The position numbers were made by a program, and so were the translations under genes. From Odoribacter lunatus (GTDB lineage: Bacteria > Bacteroidota > Bacteroidia > Bacteroidales > Marinifilaceae): DNA of 64,000 nt. The notes under the pieces are model-generated. The model did not search any database. It was not told the DNA's origin and saw only the letters and a program-made list of their open reading frames with translations. The DNA is taken from NCBI RefSeq assembly GCF_943193135.1, contig NZ_CALPCZ010000011.1, positions 1-64,000 on the forward strand, read 5' to 3'. Every line of letters begins with the position of its first letter. Positions within the stretch are counted from its first letter, which is position 1. Positions 17,137 through 26,197 of the stretch are shown piece by piece.

Positions 17137-17787
17137 TTATTGTTGTGCTGCCAATGCTTCATTGTTTGACTTTATGATGGGTTTAATAATGGTTTGAATC
17201 CATGCGGGGGCAAGCAGGATGTCTTCACAGAATGTATGGCTGTCGTTTGCCTTTGTTATACATGCGGACAAAGCCGATTTCGTTTGTTCGGTGATATTTG
17301 CTTCACCCAATTCTTTCAAAGCTTGTACAATTAATGGGATTGTTTTTCCTTTATAGGCAAAATTTCTTGGTACAGCATGCTTAAACTTGGTGGCTCTTTT
17401 CCCGATTTTAATGGTTCGTGATGAACCGGTAGTGAGAAAGGAAACCACCATAGGCACCTGTGTTGATAATCCCAATATGTTAGCAGCAGTACTTCTTGTT
17501 GGCATAATTTCCACATGATTCCTTTCTGCAATTTCTTTGGCGATGGCTTCCATTGGGGGAGGCACCTCTCCGAATCGGGAATGCATGGGTTTTAAGTATA
17601 CTCCATGAGAAAGATGTGGTACCAGTCCTTGCATACGAGCTTGTAGTAAAATCTTTCTTATCGTTTCCACAGAACCATATTCTGTAAAATCGCCAAGGAA
17701 GGAGATTGAGTGTTCAGAACTCTCCTGCAAATATTTAAATATGGCCTGTTTTATATTACGTCTCTGGTTTTTAATATATGTTAACAC
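17137..17787 (-). CDS. AbiEi-like (DUF6088-type) antitoxin
   Basis: The 216-residue protein has an N-terminal winged-helix segment (KQAIFKYLQES … DFTEYGSVETIRKILLQAR) followed by the AbiEi/DUF6088 core (GVYLKP … PMEAIAKEIAERNHVEIMPT … GLSTQVPMVVSFLTTGSSRTIKIGKR). These proteins repress and neutralise AbiEii toxins in type IV systems. The gene is convergent with the toxin gene rather than in one operon, which is unusual. Confidence 0.78.
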   Translation of the reverse strand: MLTYIKNQRRNIKQAIFKYLQESSEHSISFLGDFTEYGSVETIRKILLQARMQGLVPHLSHGVYLKPMHSRFGEVPPPMEAIAKEIAERNHVEIMPTRSTAANILGLSTQVPMVVSFLTTGSSRTIKIGKRATKFKHAVPRNFAYKGKTIPLIVQALKELGEANITEQTKSALSACITKANDSHTFCEDILLAPAWIQTIIKPIIKSNNEALAAQQ

Positions 17788-18117
17788 CGAATTATTTCAA
17801 AAATTCCGGTATTTAGGGTTTTCGTTGGTACAATCACCTGCAAAAACATATCAATAATTTTGCTAAATGTTGTGTATAAATAGAGTTTAATTCTCTAACA
17901 TAATTTTATTTTGTGTTTCTGGGGCGTAATAATTTGTACTATCTTAAAAAAAGTAATTAGCAAACTAAGAGCAGTAATCTCTTTGCTGGAGATACATATA
18001 ACTTTTTCTTTTTGTTTTCCAAGTGTAATATCGTACAATAAATACTAAATAATCTATTAATTAGCAAGTGGAATAGCATGAGTATAATCATAACTAACAG
18101 GATATGAACTATACGTT
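17788..18117. other. AT-rich gap, no gene seen
   Basis: Very AT-rich sequence between two minus-strand genes. No open frame of note and no convincing hairpin; the promoter of the AbiEi-like gene probably lies at its left side. Confidence 0.4.
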
Positions 18118-18702
18118 TTACTCAATTAAAGTTCCCCATTTACGATTTTGATTAAGATACCTTTCTTTTAAGTTAGATTTAAATTTACACCCATTTGTTT
18201 TTTCATCAATTAAGACAGAGTGAGGGACAAAATCATTCAAGGAAATAGTAAAATGTTCTTTGGCTGATATTATTCCATATTCAAAAGCCTTGTCAAAGAA
18301 TGTTGCTATACTATTATTAATTTCCGATATACTGCTTTCTTCTTCAGAAAATGTTCTTGATATAAATGGAATATCGTTGGCAAGATCCAATAGTGTTGCA
18401 TTTTCCAAGTCAGATAGAGTCGAGTTGTTGTGAAACGCAATTATAGAGCAGATTTTAATTAAACTTTTTGAGAATTTACTGTTGAAATTCAAATATTTAT
18501 CTGAGAAAAATATTTTATCTTGATATGGAACAGGAAATTCTACTACTTTTGGGAAGTCATAAAATCTTTGTTTAAGAGCATTTCTCAGGCAACTTATAAT
18601 GTTATCTAAGTTATAATTATAAATATCTGTGTTATTGGTCTTATTATCTGTTGCTGATTTTATGTGTAAAACTTCAGAAACCAAGGGGAAGTTTTTTAAC
18701 AC
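18118..18702 (-). CDS. Hypothetical protein, AT-rich
   Basis: This 194-residue protein of unknown family has no signal peptide, membrane segment or motif that I recognise. It is rich in Asn, Ile, Lys and Ser. Its base composition is lower in G+C than the surrounding Mob and integrase genes, suggesting separate acquisition. A start at 18702 gives a complete frame. Confidence 0.5.
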   Translation of the reverse strand: MLKNFPLVSEVLHIKSATDNKTNNTDIYNYNLDNIISCLRNALKQRFYDFPKVVEFPVPYQDKIFFSDKYLNFNSKFSKSLIKICSIIAFHNNSTLSDLENATLLDLANDIPFISRTFSEEESSISEINNSIATFFDKAFEYGIISAKEHFTISLNDFVPHSVLIDEKTNGCKFKSNLKERYLNQNRKWGTLIE

Positions 18703-19095
18703 ATTTACAGGGCAAATTTATACAAAAACATATACATTATATACAGTTTTATAGTGAATGATATTTTTCCCTTGTTTCTTCAGCCAATTTATTTTATTAC
18801 TTTCGTATTGTTTGAACTTGTTGACATATTTCATTAGCTTCATAACCTTAGACGATAGAGAGAACGATAATCTGGATTTTGATAATGCCTTAATTTATTA
18901 GAATTGTATAATATTGCATGATGATTTTGACTCTCGAAAGTGTCAATTTTGGGGGTAAGTCATATTATAGGTGAGGGGTAGATTTTGTAGAAAGAAATGT
19001 AGGATATTGATGGTTATAATTATAAATCAGGAATAAGAAATGGAATATTTGAAAAATGATATGATTAATAGAATATCGTATAGTGGAGTGTATCA

Positions 19096-19455
19096 GTGTA
19101 TAAAAATATAAGTGTAGATTATAATGCAGGTTTGTTTTTTGTATATAAATACACAAGATATTTAAGTTTTTTCCTGATGGTAAAGTTATATAGATCGGAT
19201 AGAAGGACAAAAAATGATGATGATAATTATAATGAAATCTATAATTTACTTGAAGATGGTGATACAAAAATTGAGGTTCAAAATGTAGAATGAAATAAAA
19301 ACTTAATTCGTTTTACAATAGGAAGGATTGACTGTATATGTGGTCCTTCAATTCTTTCAGAATTAATAAATCCTAAAAATAATTATACACAAATCATTGT
19401 GAATTATACTAATAATCAAAAAGAGGAAACTGATATATATGTACATATCATGTGA
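19096..19455 (+). pseudogene. Decayed open frame with an internal stop
   Basis: One frame runs from the ATG at 19096 to TGA at 19453-19455, with a single in-frame TGA at 19291-19293. The second half reads FTIGRIDCICGPSILSELIN and ends …EETDIYVHIM, which looks protein-like. I do not recognise it. The rest of 18703-19494 is extremely AT-rich and shows nothing else. Confidence 0.3.
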
Positions 19456-19494
19456 TTTTGAAAGACTTTATCCAAATCAAATTAAATAAAATAT

Positions 19495-19773
19495 ATGGAA
19501 AATGATTTAGAAAAATTAAGCAAAAATCTAAAGAATAATATAATTTTATTAGTCTCACTTATTACGAATGAATTAGGTTATAATCCTTATAAAGAGCTTG
19601 ATAAATTATTAACGATTATAAATCAAAAAAATTATAAACATTTTTTTTCAATACATAAAAAAATGAAAGAATTATCCATCCTTTTATATGATAGGCGTTT
19701 ATATAATAATGAAATTGAGGATGTTTTAAAGAATATAGAGATTCTTTTAAAGAATTTTCCGGAAAAGATTTAA
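19495..19773 (+). CDS. Small AT-rich hypothetical protein
   Basis: A 92-residue helical protein, rich in Lys, Leu, Ile and Asn, without a known motif. Its short length, small size and position after a decayed frame suggest an immunity-like or orphan cargo protein, but that is a guess. It lies alone between AT-rich spacers; the next 280 bp to 20056 hold no gene. Confidence 0.45.
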   Translation: MENDLEKLSKNLKNNIILLVSLITNELGYNPYKELDKLLTIINQKNYKHFFSIHKKMKELSILLYDRRLYNNEIEDVLKNIEILLKNFPEKI

Positions 19774-20056
19774 TAGAAATACTCTATATTTTGCAGAAGA
19801 ATAATTTTTTCAGAAGGTGAACGGTGGGTACAGCGTTATATGCTTGAATAGCCAATGGAATTTAATAGACGTATGTCGCTTTTGAGCGGCGGATTAATTA
19901 AACAATATCATGTCTAATTGAATGAGATGTATATTTTTTCTATGTCTTGGAATTCTATTCTCTTGTTGTGCTTTCCCGCAGGAAAATAGACAGAATTATA
20001 ATTTTTTAATGTTGGCATGACCTTTCTTTCTGTATAATAATCCTTAAAAAAATAAA

Positions 20057-20092
20057 GACGGGAATAATGATTTGTGAATTATTACTCCCGTC
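20057..20092. terminator. Hairpin downstream of the minus-strand pair 20100-21175
   Basis: gacggga…tcccgtc closes a near-perfect stem with two mismatches, just past the stop of the 201-residue gene. It resembles the terminator at 13942-13969 of element B. Confidence 0.65.
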
Positions 20093-20099
20093 CTGTCAT

Positions 20100-20705
20100 T
20101 TAATTATCGGTCAGTGCGGCAAGAAAGTTTCCTATTCTTTGGGATAATCTAAGAAGGTCTTCTTGACAAATGCGAAAAGCAGAACCTTTGGGCGTGGATA
20201 AAGTGTAATCACTTTGGGGAGACAGAATATCATCCGTTATCCAAGTCCGTTTATTGATAAAAGGCGTGATTTCCTCTGAGTTGGTAAATGGTTCCCGAGG
20301 TGTGTAAGTTGTAATCCCGATTTCTTTCCGTTTCACTTTATTGGGTTTCCGGGTCGCTATTGTCCCTCTTTCCACAAATTGCTCCGACTGGAATAGAAAT
20401 GACCGGAGTGTAAGATATAATCTTATAAGTTCTTCTCCTGATATTTCCGTAATTGAATCGTTACCGACAAACAGCGAGTAGTCAGTTTCAAATTTCCGGT
20501 CGAGAAAATCATAAAAGGTATCCTTATAAATGAGTATTTGTTTTTGTGAGAGCGAGTCAGATTCTCCCGATAAGGCAGCGTTGGGAATCTCTTTTTCTTT
20601 GGACAGGAACTCCTGTATAAAATGGTTTAATATTTCCAGTTCTTTCACGGAAATCCCATGGATATATTCCCGTCCGATTTGTATGGATTGTTTGTTCTCT
20701 TTCAT
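20100..20705 (-). CDS. Hypothetical protein of the Mob-side module
   Basis: A 201-residue protein without a recognised family and with no signal peptide. It follows the 151-residue gene after 14 bp, so the two form one transcription unit running left. The N-terminal half is helical (VKELEILNHFIQEFLSKE) and the C-terminus ends LRLSQRIGNFLAALTDN. It may be an element-maintenance protein. Confidence 0.55.
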   Translation of the reverse strand: MKENKQSIQIGREYIHGISVKELEILNHFIQEFLSKEKEIPNAALSGESDSLSQKQILIYKDTFYDFLDRKFETDYSLFVGNDSITEISGEELIRLYLTLRSFLFQSEQFVERGTIATRKPNKVKRKEIGITTYTPREPFTNSEEITPFINKRTWITDDILSPQSDYTLSTPKGSAFRICQEDLLRLSQRIGNFLAALTDN

Positions 20706-20719
20706 AGTCTTTTAGTGAT

Positions 20720-21175
20720 CTAATAGTTTTTTTCATTCAACAGTCTTATTGCTTTTTCATATACAGAGGTGTGAATATTCAAAAAATCAAGAAATATTCG
20801 TTGATAGGCGGGACTTTCTTTACTCCATTCCCTGTCGGCAATTTCTGGTAAATCTAAAATCATTTCCAGCTTTTCAATTTCTAACCATTGATTCAGTTGG
20901 GGATGGTTATAGTGTTTTATTTCTTCCATGAGAGATACCAGGTGGGCAAGTTTGCACTTATAACTACGGGAAGTTGCAACTTCTATTTCTTTGCTTTCTA
21001 TATTACGGTTCTCCAGAATCGTAAATAATTCAGAACAAAATAATTGAGTCAGCCTGTGATAGATTTCTGCCTTTTCTTCTTTATCCTTAATGATAAAGCT
21101 ATTTTCTGGTGAAGATTTATTTTTTTCATTGGATATAATTCGCTTCTTCTTTGGCGTCGGCTGATTAGTTTTCAT
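20720..21175 (-). CDS. Hypothetical protein, basic N-terminus
   Basis: This 151-residue protein has a Lys/Arg-rich start (TPKKKRIISNEKNK) that could bind DNA, then helices. No family is recognised. It is the first gene of a two-gene unit; the divergent XRE gene at 21323 lies 147 bp away, so that regulator may control it. Confidence 0.5.
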   Translation of the reverse strand: MKTNQPTPKKKRIISNEKNKSSPENSFIIKDKEEKAEIYHRLTQLFCSELFTILENRNIESKEIEVATSRSYKCKLAHLVSLMEEIKHYNHPQLNQWLEIEKLEMILDLPEIADREWSKESPAYQRIFLDFLNIHTSVYEKAIRLLNEKNY

Positions 21176-21322
21176 TGTATTAGTTTTAAAAGTTTATACA
21201 CGATAAATGAACTTATTTTATGATGTGCCATATCGCATATTTTAACATATCATGTCATATATGATATAAAACAAACCATATGCTCTCTTTTCCTTTGTTA
21301 CTATCATATATGACAGTAAATC

Positions 21323-21535
21323 ATGGATGAAAGGATATTGTTTTTAAAAATTGGGAAAAAGATTAAAGAAATCAGAGAATCCCAAAATATGACTCAAGAG
21401 GAACTCGCCGCTGATACCAATATAGAAAACATCGGCAGACTTGAAACCGGAAATACGAATCCAACCATACGAACCCTTTATAAAATCAGCAAAGCACTAA
21501 AAGTAAGATTAAAGGATTTGGTTGACGTGGACTGA
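21323..21535 (+). CDS. XRE-type transcriptional regulator
   Basis: A 70-residue single-domain HTH_3 protein: IGKKIKEIRESQNMTQEELA for the first helices, then NIENIGRLETGNTNPTIRTL for the recognition helix and next helix. It is likely a repressor of the divergent pair 20720-21175 or of transfer genes. A candidate structured RNA follows 60 bp downstream. Confidence 0.85.
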   Translation: MDERILFLKIGKKIKEIRESQNMTQEELAADTNIENIGRLETGNTNPTIRTLYKISKALKVRLKDLVDVD

Positions 21536-21596
21536 TATTTCATTGTTTAAAATATTAAAACATACAAAAGGCGTAAAATATTTCCTCTATTCCGTA

Positions 21597-21785
21597 ACGT
21601 TGAGGGCATCGCCAAACGCCTTACTACCTACTAAATAGAATCCATAGTTCACGCCTATACAGGAGTGAAACTATTTTGTCTATCTCTCGGTAGTAAAATT
21701 TTGGCGATTTTTCAACGTGAGACTACAGACAAAAAGCTTTCACTTTTTATATTTTCCCCGTTCCTACTTTAGGAACGTTTTATAT
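21597..21785 (+). ncRNA. Candidate structured RNA with intrinsic terminator
   Basis: Nested pairings: ACGTTGA (21597-21603) with 21712-21718, CGCCAAA (21610-21616) with 21700-21706, TTACTACC (21621-21628) with 21689-21696, and a bulged hairpin ATAGTTCAC (21644-21652) with 21665-21674. A CGTTCCTA…TAGGAACG stem with a T run (21759-21785) would end the transcript. It could be the 3' UTR of the XRE gene or a separate RNA. I do not recognise a known class. Confidence 0.5.
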
Positions 21786-21980
21786 TATTATACGTAATAA
21801 TTTCTGTTTCTTTGTTTGTGTCATTAGTTATTTGTGAGCAAATATATAAAATTTATTGATTAAAAAATAAGAGGAATCCCCTTGATTATACCCTTAAAAG
21901 AGTAGCTTCCTCAACAGAATACTCACATAATTACGGTAATAAACCCCATTTAAAATAAGTATTTACAAACTTGTTCGTAC

Positions 21981-23252
21981 TTACAACCTCCATCCTCTTT
22001 TCTTCTTCCTCTTGCGCCTTTGTTCTTCTATCCACAGCGGTTCCGCATAGTCGGGAACGGAATTAGACGGAGGATTCAACAAACCACCTGAAATACCCAT
22101 TTTATGCTCCTGCCGACTTTCAATACTTTCCGTGTTCCGGCTGCCACCATACACTTGTCTATAATTCCAATCCCTGTTTTCATAAGGTAGGCTCTGTTTC
22201 TCGGTGCTTTGATTTCCTGCAAATCTTTCCTGAAACATGTTGGCGGAAAATTCCTTTCCCAGCCTCGAACCGTTCAGCACCGTCCGTTTTTTGTGGTCAA
22301 TGAACGTCACCCCGTAAATCCTTCCGTTCTCATTCTGTCGGAAAAATACTCCTATACCTTTTTCTTTCAACCGTCGTGTAAAATCCTCCCTGTCCGTAAT
22401 TTGTGGCATCACCTGTTTCAATACAAGGTACAGCTTCTCCCGAATCCGTTCTTCTTTAATCGCCTGCGCCGATTCTTTGAATTTCTCCTCCAACGCCTCA
22501 CATCCTACCGACTTCCCGAACAGGGAAGACTTGAAGGGCGTTCCTATCCGCTTCCCGTGGTCATCCGTAGCTACATAGAGCAAGCCGTGGTAAGGCTTGT
22601 CATAGATGCTTCCCTTTACTTCTTCCACCGTCACATTGAACAACTCCAACAAGGTGCGGAACTCCCCGAACGACTGAAACCGATAATTCTCAAACAGGTA
22701 TTTCACAATGTTGCCGACCTGATGTTTCACGTCTCCCCGCGGATAGTCCAGTTTCTTCAATTCGGGCGTGTCCGTCCGTTCTTCCTTGCCTGCCACATGC
22801 AGTCCGTATTCCCGTTCCAGTTTTCTGCATATCTCCATGGAACGCCTGTTTTCAAAGTCGCTCTTTATCTTTCTTCCGCTTTCGTCTACCCGGACACTTA
22901 CGATATGGAGGTGCTGGCGGTCTATATCGGCATGCTTGAAGACAATGTACGGCTGGTTGCCGTATCCCATTCCCTGCATGTATCTCTCCGCCATTTCAGA
23001 CAGTTCCCTGTCCGTTACCCGGTCTTTCGGGGCGGGATTGAGGGAAATATGGATGACGGGTTTCTCCGTACGTCTGTTGGCAATGAGACAGGGGGCAAAG
23101 GAACGCATGCACAGACCCATATCGAACCGATTGTCGGGAGAAGCAAGCATGTTGTTCTGCAGGAGGACTTCCGCTTTTCCGTCATCCGTTTTCAATCCGT
23201 TGTATCTTAAAACCCCGTATATGGATTTACCGCCTGTAATCTTCGCAATCAT
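21981..23252 (-). CDS. mobB: Relaxase MobB (mobilization nuclease)
   Basis: The 423-residue protein opens MIAKITGGKSIYGVLRYN, the N-terminal motif of Bacteroides MobB/BmgA-type relaxases. It carries the metal-binding motif KHADIDRQHLHIVSVR (H-x-D … H-L-H). The enzyme nicks oriT, stays bound to the 5' end and leads transfer through a helper conjugation apparatus. Its start overlaps the end of the MobC gene by 26 bp, so the two are translationally coupled. The C-terminal 120 residues are basic and less conserved. Confidence 0.92.
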   Translation of the reverse strand: MIAKITGGKSIYGVLRYNGLKTDDGKAEVLLQNNMLASPDNRFDMGLCMRSFAPCLIANRRTEKPVIHISLNPAPKDRVTDRELSEMAERYMQGMGYGNQPYIVFKHADIDRQHLHIVSVRVDESGRKIKSDFENRRSMEICRKLEREYGLHVAGKEERTDTPELKKLDYPRGDVKHQVGNIVKYLFENYRFQSFGEFRTLLELFNVTVEEVKGSIYDKPYHGLLYVATDDHGKRIGTPFKSSLFGKSVGCEALEEKFKESAQAIKEERIREKLYLVLKQVMPQITDREDFTRRLKEKGIGVFFRQNENGRIYGVTFIDHKKRTVLNGSRLGKEFSANMFQERFAGNQSTEKQSLPYENRDWNYRQVYGGSRNTESIESRQEHKMGISGGLLNPPSNSVPDYAEPLWIEEQRRKRKKKRGWRL

Positions 23253-23691
23253 ACTTGAGAAGTTGCTGGATTTGTTGTTTCACTTCATGATTGGCTTTCA
23301 CCAACTCGATGATTGCCTTTTCAAGGGGATACAGCAGCCGTCGGGCCTTTTTTTCATCCAGATGCTTGAAGAGGAATTTGATGACCTGGTCATAATTGTT
23401 GCCTATCGCCTTGACCTGTGCAGGAAAGGAACTAAGTTTGACGATAAAGTCATGGAGAGTTTTATCATATTGGATTATCTTCATAGGGGTATTCAGTACC
23501 TTGTCTGCGAGAAATTCCGAATGGGATTTCTTTTCGGAGCGTTCAAACAATGTGAGGAAATGAATGTTTTCTTCCTCAGTGAACCGGACTGCTACCCGGT
23601 GGATTTTCTTGTTTGCTTTGCGTGGGCGTCCGGCTTTTCTTTTCTCCGTGGAAGTCTTTTTTAACACGGTTGTCTGTTTTAAATCGGTCAT
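23227..23691 (-). CDS. mobC: Relaxosome accessory protein MobC-like
   Basis: The 154-residue protein has a basic N-terminus (TEKRKAGRPRKANKKIHRV) and a ribbon-helix-helix-like segment (AVRFTEEENIHFLTLFERSEKKS). It then has the conserved MobC helix FPAQVKAIGNNYDQVIKFL. It would bind oriT and recruit the relaxase encoded by the next gene. The oriT-like block lies just upstream of its start. Confidence 0.88.
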   Translation of the reverse strand: MTDLKQTTVLKKTSTEKRKAGRPRKANKKIHRVAVRFTEEENIHFLTLFERSEKKSHSEFLADKVLNTPMKIIQYDKTLHDFIVKLSSFPAQVKAIGNNYDQVIKFLFKHLDEKKARRLLYPLEKAIIELVKANHEVKQQIQQLLKYDCEDYRR

Positions 23692-23769
23692 GGTTTTGGC
23701 TCAATTTTTATTGTTATAAATAGGGGATACGACTTGGGAGTACCCCTTTCCCGAACATGAAATGTGAGG

Positions 23770-23861
23770 GCGAGTTTCGAGGCACTCGAAAGATTTTGAG
23801 GCACTCAAAATACAACTCGCTATTAGCTGACGCTAATAACAATCCGTCGAAAGAGGGATTG
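23770..23861. other. Candidate oriT of element C
   Basis: GCGAGTT (23770-23776) pairs with 23814-23820 and encloses two direct repeats GAGGCACTC (23779, 23798). TATTAGC…GCTAATA follows at 23821-23838, and CAATCC…GGATTG at 23840-23861. The position between the DUF3408 and MobC genes is typical for oriT in Bacteroides mobilizable elements. The same modules occur in mirror order in element B (4000-4095). Confidence 0.65.
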
Positions 23862-23946
23862 TTTTTTCCAAAGCATGGCTTAACGGATATAGAGGGTATG
23901 GTTGGATAACTGTTTATACCCTGTATATCCGTCAAACCGTATACAG

Positions 23947-24378
23947 TTATAGTTTACGCCATTGTTCGAGGTCGTCCCGATAGATTTCCAGATGATGTGT
24001 TGCAAGATTCTCCAGCAGTCCCGATACGCTCATCCGCCTTGTTCCGAGGGTGCGGACAATCCTGTCCAGTTTGTCACGGACGCTTCCGCTGATGAACACG
24101 GGCTTGCGGTCCTCGATTCGGGGGACTTGCAGGAAGACGGTGCGGTATTCCTCCAGGGAAAGCCGTCGTTGCCTGCTGCTGATACGTTTGGTAGGTGATT
24201 CGATGATAGGCGAAACATCCCGTTCTGTTTTCTCGGAGGATATGGGCACTTCTGCCGGACGTTCTGCCTCTTCGGAATCTTCCATTTTTCGGTAATTCTC
24301 TGTCGGGAAATAGCTTTCCGGATGAAAGTCCCGATATTCGTCTTCGCTTCCTGCCGATGTTTTTCTTTTCTCTGTCAT
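23947..24378 (-). CDS. DUF3408 mobilization-associated protein
   Basis: The 143-residue protein has a charged, disordered N-terminal half. A C-terminal DUF3408-like domain follows (YRTVFLQVPRIEDRKPVFISGSVRDKL … GLLENLATHHLEIYRDDLEQWRKL). Family members lie beside Mob/Tra genes in Bacteroidetes conjugative elements and are thought to bind DNA. It is the first gene of the leftward Mob unit. Confidence 0.82.
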   Translation of the reverse strand: MTEKRKTSAGSEDEYRDFHPESYFPTENYRKMEDSEEAERPAEVPISSEKTERDVSPIIESPTKRISSRQRRLSLEEYRTVFLQVPRIEDRKPVFISGSVRDKLDRIVRTLGTRRMSVSGLLENLATHHLEIYRDDLEQWRKL

Positions 24379-24773
24379 AATGAATCGTGTTTTAATGGTT
24401 TATAGGATTTATTAAATGGTCTCGGTATATACTTTCGACCCGTTATCGGGAGCAAAAGAAAGGAAGCCTCCGTCATCAGCCAAACGATTGGAGCCAATGC
24501 GTCAATTTTGTCGGCTATTGCTACAAGGGACAAGGATGCTACCGTGCATACCTCACCGATTTGCCTGACAGTAGTCTTTACAGACAGGGAGTACATCCGG
24601 TACAGTGATTACAGGAAAAATACTTATAATGGTAAATACAATTATCCGGTCAATTACTACATTATCGGCGCTAAATGCTGCCACTTGCCTTAATCTGTGC
24701 GATGCTATGGGTAAAACTGTTTTATTTCGCAAATGATATGAAACCAGTATTCACACTAAAACCACTAAAACGT
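24379..24773. other. Divergent control region between Mob and xis-like genes
   Basis: No convincing gene. The segment 24553-24640 recurs inverted at 28548-28645 beyond the tRNA (shared ttgcctga…cattacagacagggagta pattern with changes), so it belongs to the family backbone. It probably holds promoters for both directions. Confidence 0.5.
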
Positions 24774-25085
24774 ATGAAAGTAATCACGATTGAAAAGAAA
24801 ACATTTGATGAAATGAGTGAGAAATTTGAGCGGTTTGTAAACCGGGTGGAGGAAATTTGCCAGCGATGCGGAGACAAGGGCATGGGAGAATGGCTGGACA
24901 ATCAGGACGTCTGCCGGATGCTCAATATCAGTCCCCGGACGTTGCAGACGCTTCGGGATAACGGCACGCTGGCGTACAGCCGGATTAACTACAAAATCTA
25001 TTACAAGCCCCAGGACGTGAGACGCATTCTCCCGGTTGTGGAGGAAAGACGGAAAGAAGCAGGATTCAAGAACAGGACGATTTGA
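24774..25085 (+). CDS. HTH (excisionase/MerR-like) protein 1
   Basis: This 103-residue protein has a coiled N-terminus (TFDEMSEKFERFVNRVEEI) followed by a helix-turn-helix of the HTH_17/excisionase type: WLDNQDVCRMLNISPRTLQT, RDNGTLAYSRINYKIYY, then KPQDVRRIL. Paired genes of this kind in Bacteroides elements act as recombination directionality factors or regulators. The ATG at 24774 is chosen because the upstream extension looks unrelated. Confidence 0.8.
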   Translation: MKVITIEKKTFDEMSEKFERFVNRVEEICQRCGDKGMGEWLDNQDVCRMLNISPRTLQTLRDNGTLAYSRINYKIYYKPQDVRRILPVVEERRKEAGFKNRTI

Positions 25086-25159
25086 AATAAAGCACCACTG
25101 AATCCGGAAATGAAGTAAAATGAACAACAAATTAAAACTGAAATTAAACCTAAAAACAA

Positions 25160-25471
25160 ATGCCTATGAACAACGAACTGATAACGGAAAAGAACGAAAG
25201 GGTCAGCCGCTTTATGGAAAGCCTCGAGAGGATACTGAAAGGAATGGAACGTCTTGCCGCCGGTTGCCGTCCTGTCTTGAACGGGGAACGCTATCTGACG
25301 GACAAGGAACTTTCCGCCCGGTTGAAAGTGAGCCGACGGACATTGCAGGACTACCGGAACGAGGGAAGAATCCCGTATATCCTTTTGGGCGGAAAGATTC
25401 TTTACCGAGAGAGCGACATTGAAAGGATGCTGGAGGAAGGGTATCGGGAAGCGTTCCAATGGAAAGATTAG
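25160..25471 (+). CDS. HTH (excisionase/MerR-like) protein 2
   Basis: This 103-residue protein has the same plan as its neighbour: a coiled N-terminus and then YLTDKELSARLKVSRRTLQD and GGKILYRESDIERMLEEGY. It probably bends DNA at att during excision or regulates transfer. It lies 74 bp after protein 1 in the same direction. A C-terminal relic of a relative is found on the minus strand near 28490-28530. Confidence 0.82.
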   Translation: MPMNNELITEKNERVSRFMESLERILKGMERLAAGCRPVLNGERYLTDKELSARLKVSRRTLQDYRNEGRIPYILLGGKILYRESDIERMLEEGYREAFQWKD

Positions 25472-25480
25472 GAAGATTGT

Positions 25481-25803
25481 CTGATTTTCTTGAGGGAGCG
25501 CAGTTCTCCGGCTGTCCACACCAAAAAAGAAAACAGCTTGCCGGATAACACCGTATCGGTGTCCCGTGCAGGCTGTTTTTCTGTTTTCTTTCCGTCGCTT
25601 GTTCCCGTTGCCGGATGCTTCTTGGGGCGTGCCGTTGACAGATGCAAGGTTTTCGGATGGAATACGCTCCGTAGGAGGAAGATTGTATCCGAAACGGTCT
25701 TGCCGCCCCGACCTTGCACTTCTCAAAAGCTGCACGCCTATCTTTGCAACCGGATTACGGGAACAAGCGACGGAAAGAATGGACGTGTCTGTTTAATTGT
25801 ATA
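25481..25803. repeat. Long inverted repeat, copy 1 (partner 28147-28485)
   Basis: About 320 bp downstream of the second HTH gene recurs in inverted orientation at 28147-28485, across the integrase and tRNA-Asp. Inside it is a dyad (aaaaagaaaacagcttgccgg … with ccggataacaccgtatcggtg) but no clear gene. The open frames crossing it look accidental. Confidence 0.7.
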
Positions 25804-26197
25804 TACCTCCTTTATCCCGACCTTTTCGGTTAAAGACTTCCCCGTGTACGATAAAGTACACCGAAGGTACTATACACTCTTTATTTCCAGAATATAACCG
25901 TTTCATCACATATTGCCGGAAGATATGACATCCCTTGCCCTGTATCCTGAACGAGACGGCTATCACCATTTCAAGGCTGTAAACATCGTAACTGATGCCA
26001 TTGGGCAACCTGACATACTTCGCCGTATCGAACTCGTCCAGTTCCTTGTTCTTGTAAATGGACTTGACAGCCTTGCATACATCGCACTCGAACACGCCGA
26101 GCAGGTCGGCTATTTCCGGCAGGGTCATCCATACGGGGACGTCCGGCATCGTGACAGCCCCCGTTTCGCTGATTGTAATGATTCCTCGGTTCATCAT
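25793..26197 (-). CDS. RhuM-like domain protein coupled to integrase C
   Basis: The protein of about 134 residues resembles the N-terminal part of RhuM-family virulence proteins: WMTLPEIADLLGVFECDVCKAV, then YDVYSLEMVIAVSFRIQGKG and IFRQYVMKRL. Its ATG overlaps the integrase stop (ATGA), so both are translated together. A similar gene follows the integrase at 35639, so this integrase-RhuM-like pair is a recurrent module. The role is unknown; DNA binding or att control is a guess. Confidence 0.7.
   Translation of the reverse strand: MMNRGIITISETGAVTMPDVPVWMTLPEIADLLGVFECDVCKAVKSIYKNKELDEFDTAKYVRLPNGISYDVYSLEMVIAVSFRIQGKGCHIFRQYVMKRLYSGNKECIVPSVYFIVHGEVFNRKGRDKGGIYN

Noticed and set aside
22209-23664. 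Long plus-strand frames opposite mobB/mobC
   Set aside because: They are shadows of the relaxase and MobC genes, which carry clear family motifs on the minus strand.
25001-25897. Several overlapping frames around the long inverted repeat
   Set aside because: They conflict with each other and with the HTH genes, and none shows a domain; the repeat itself is the better explanation.
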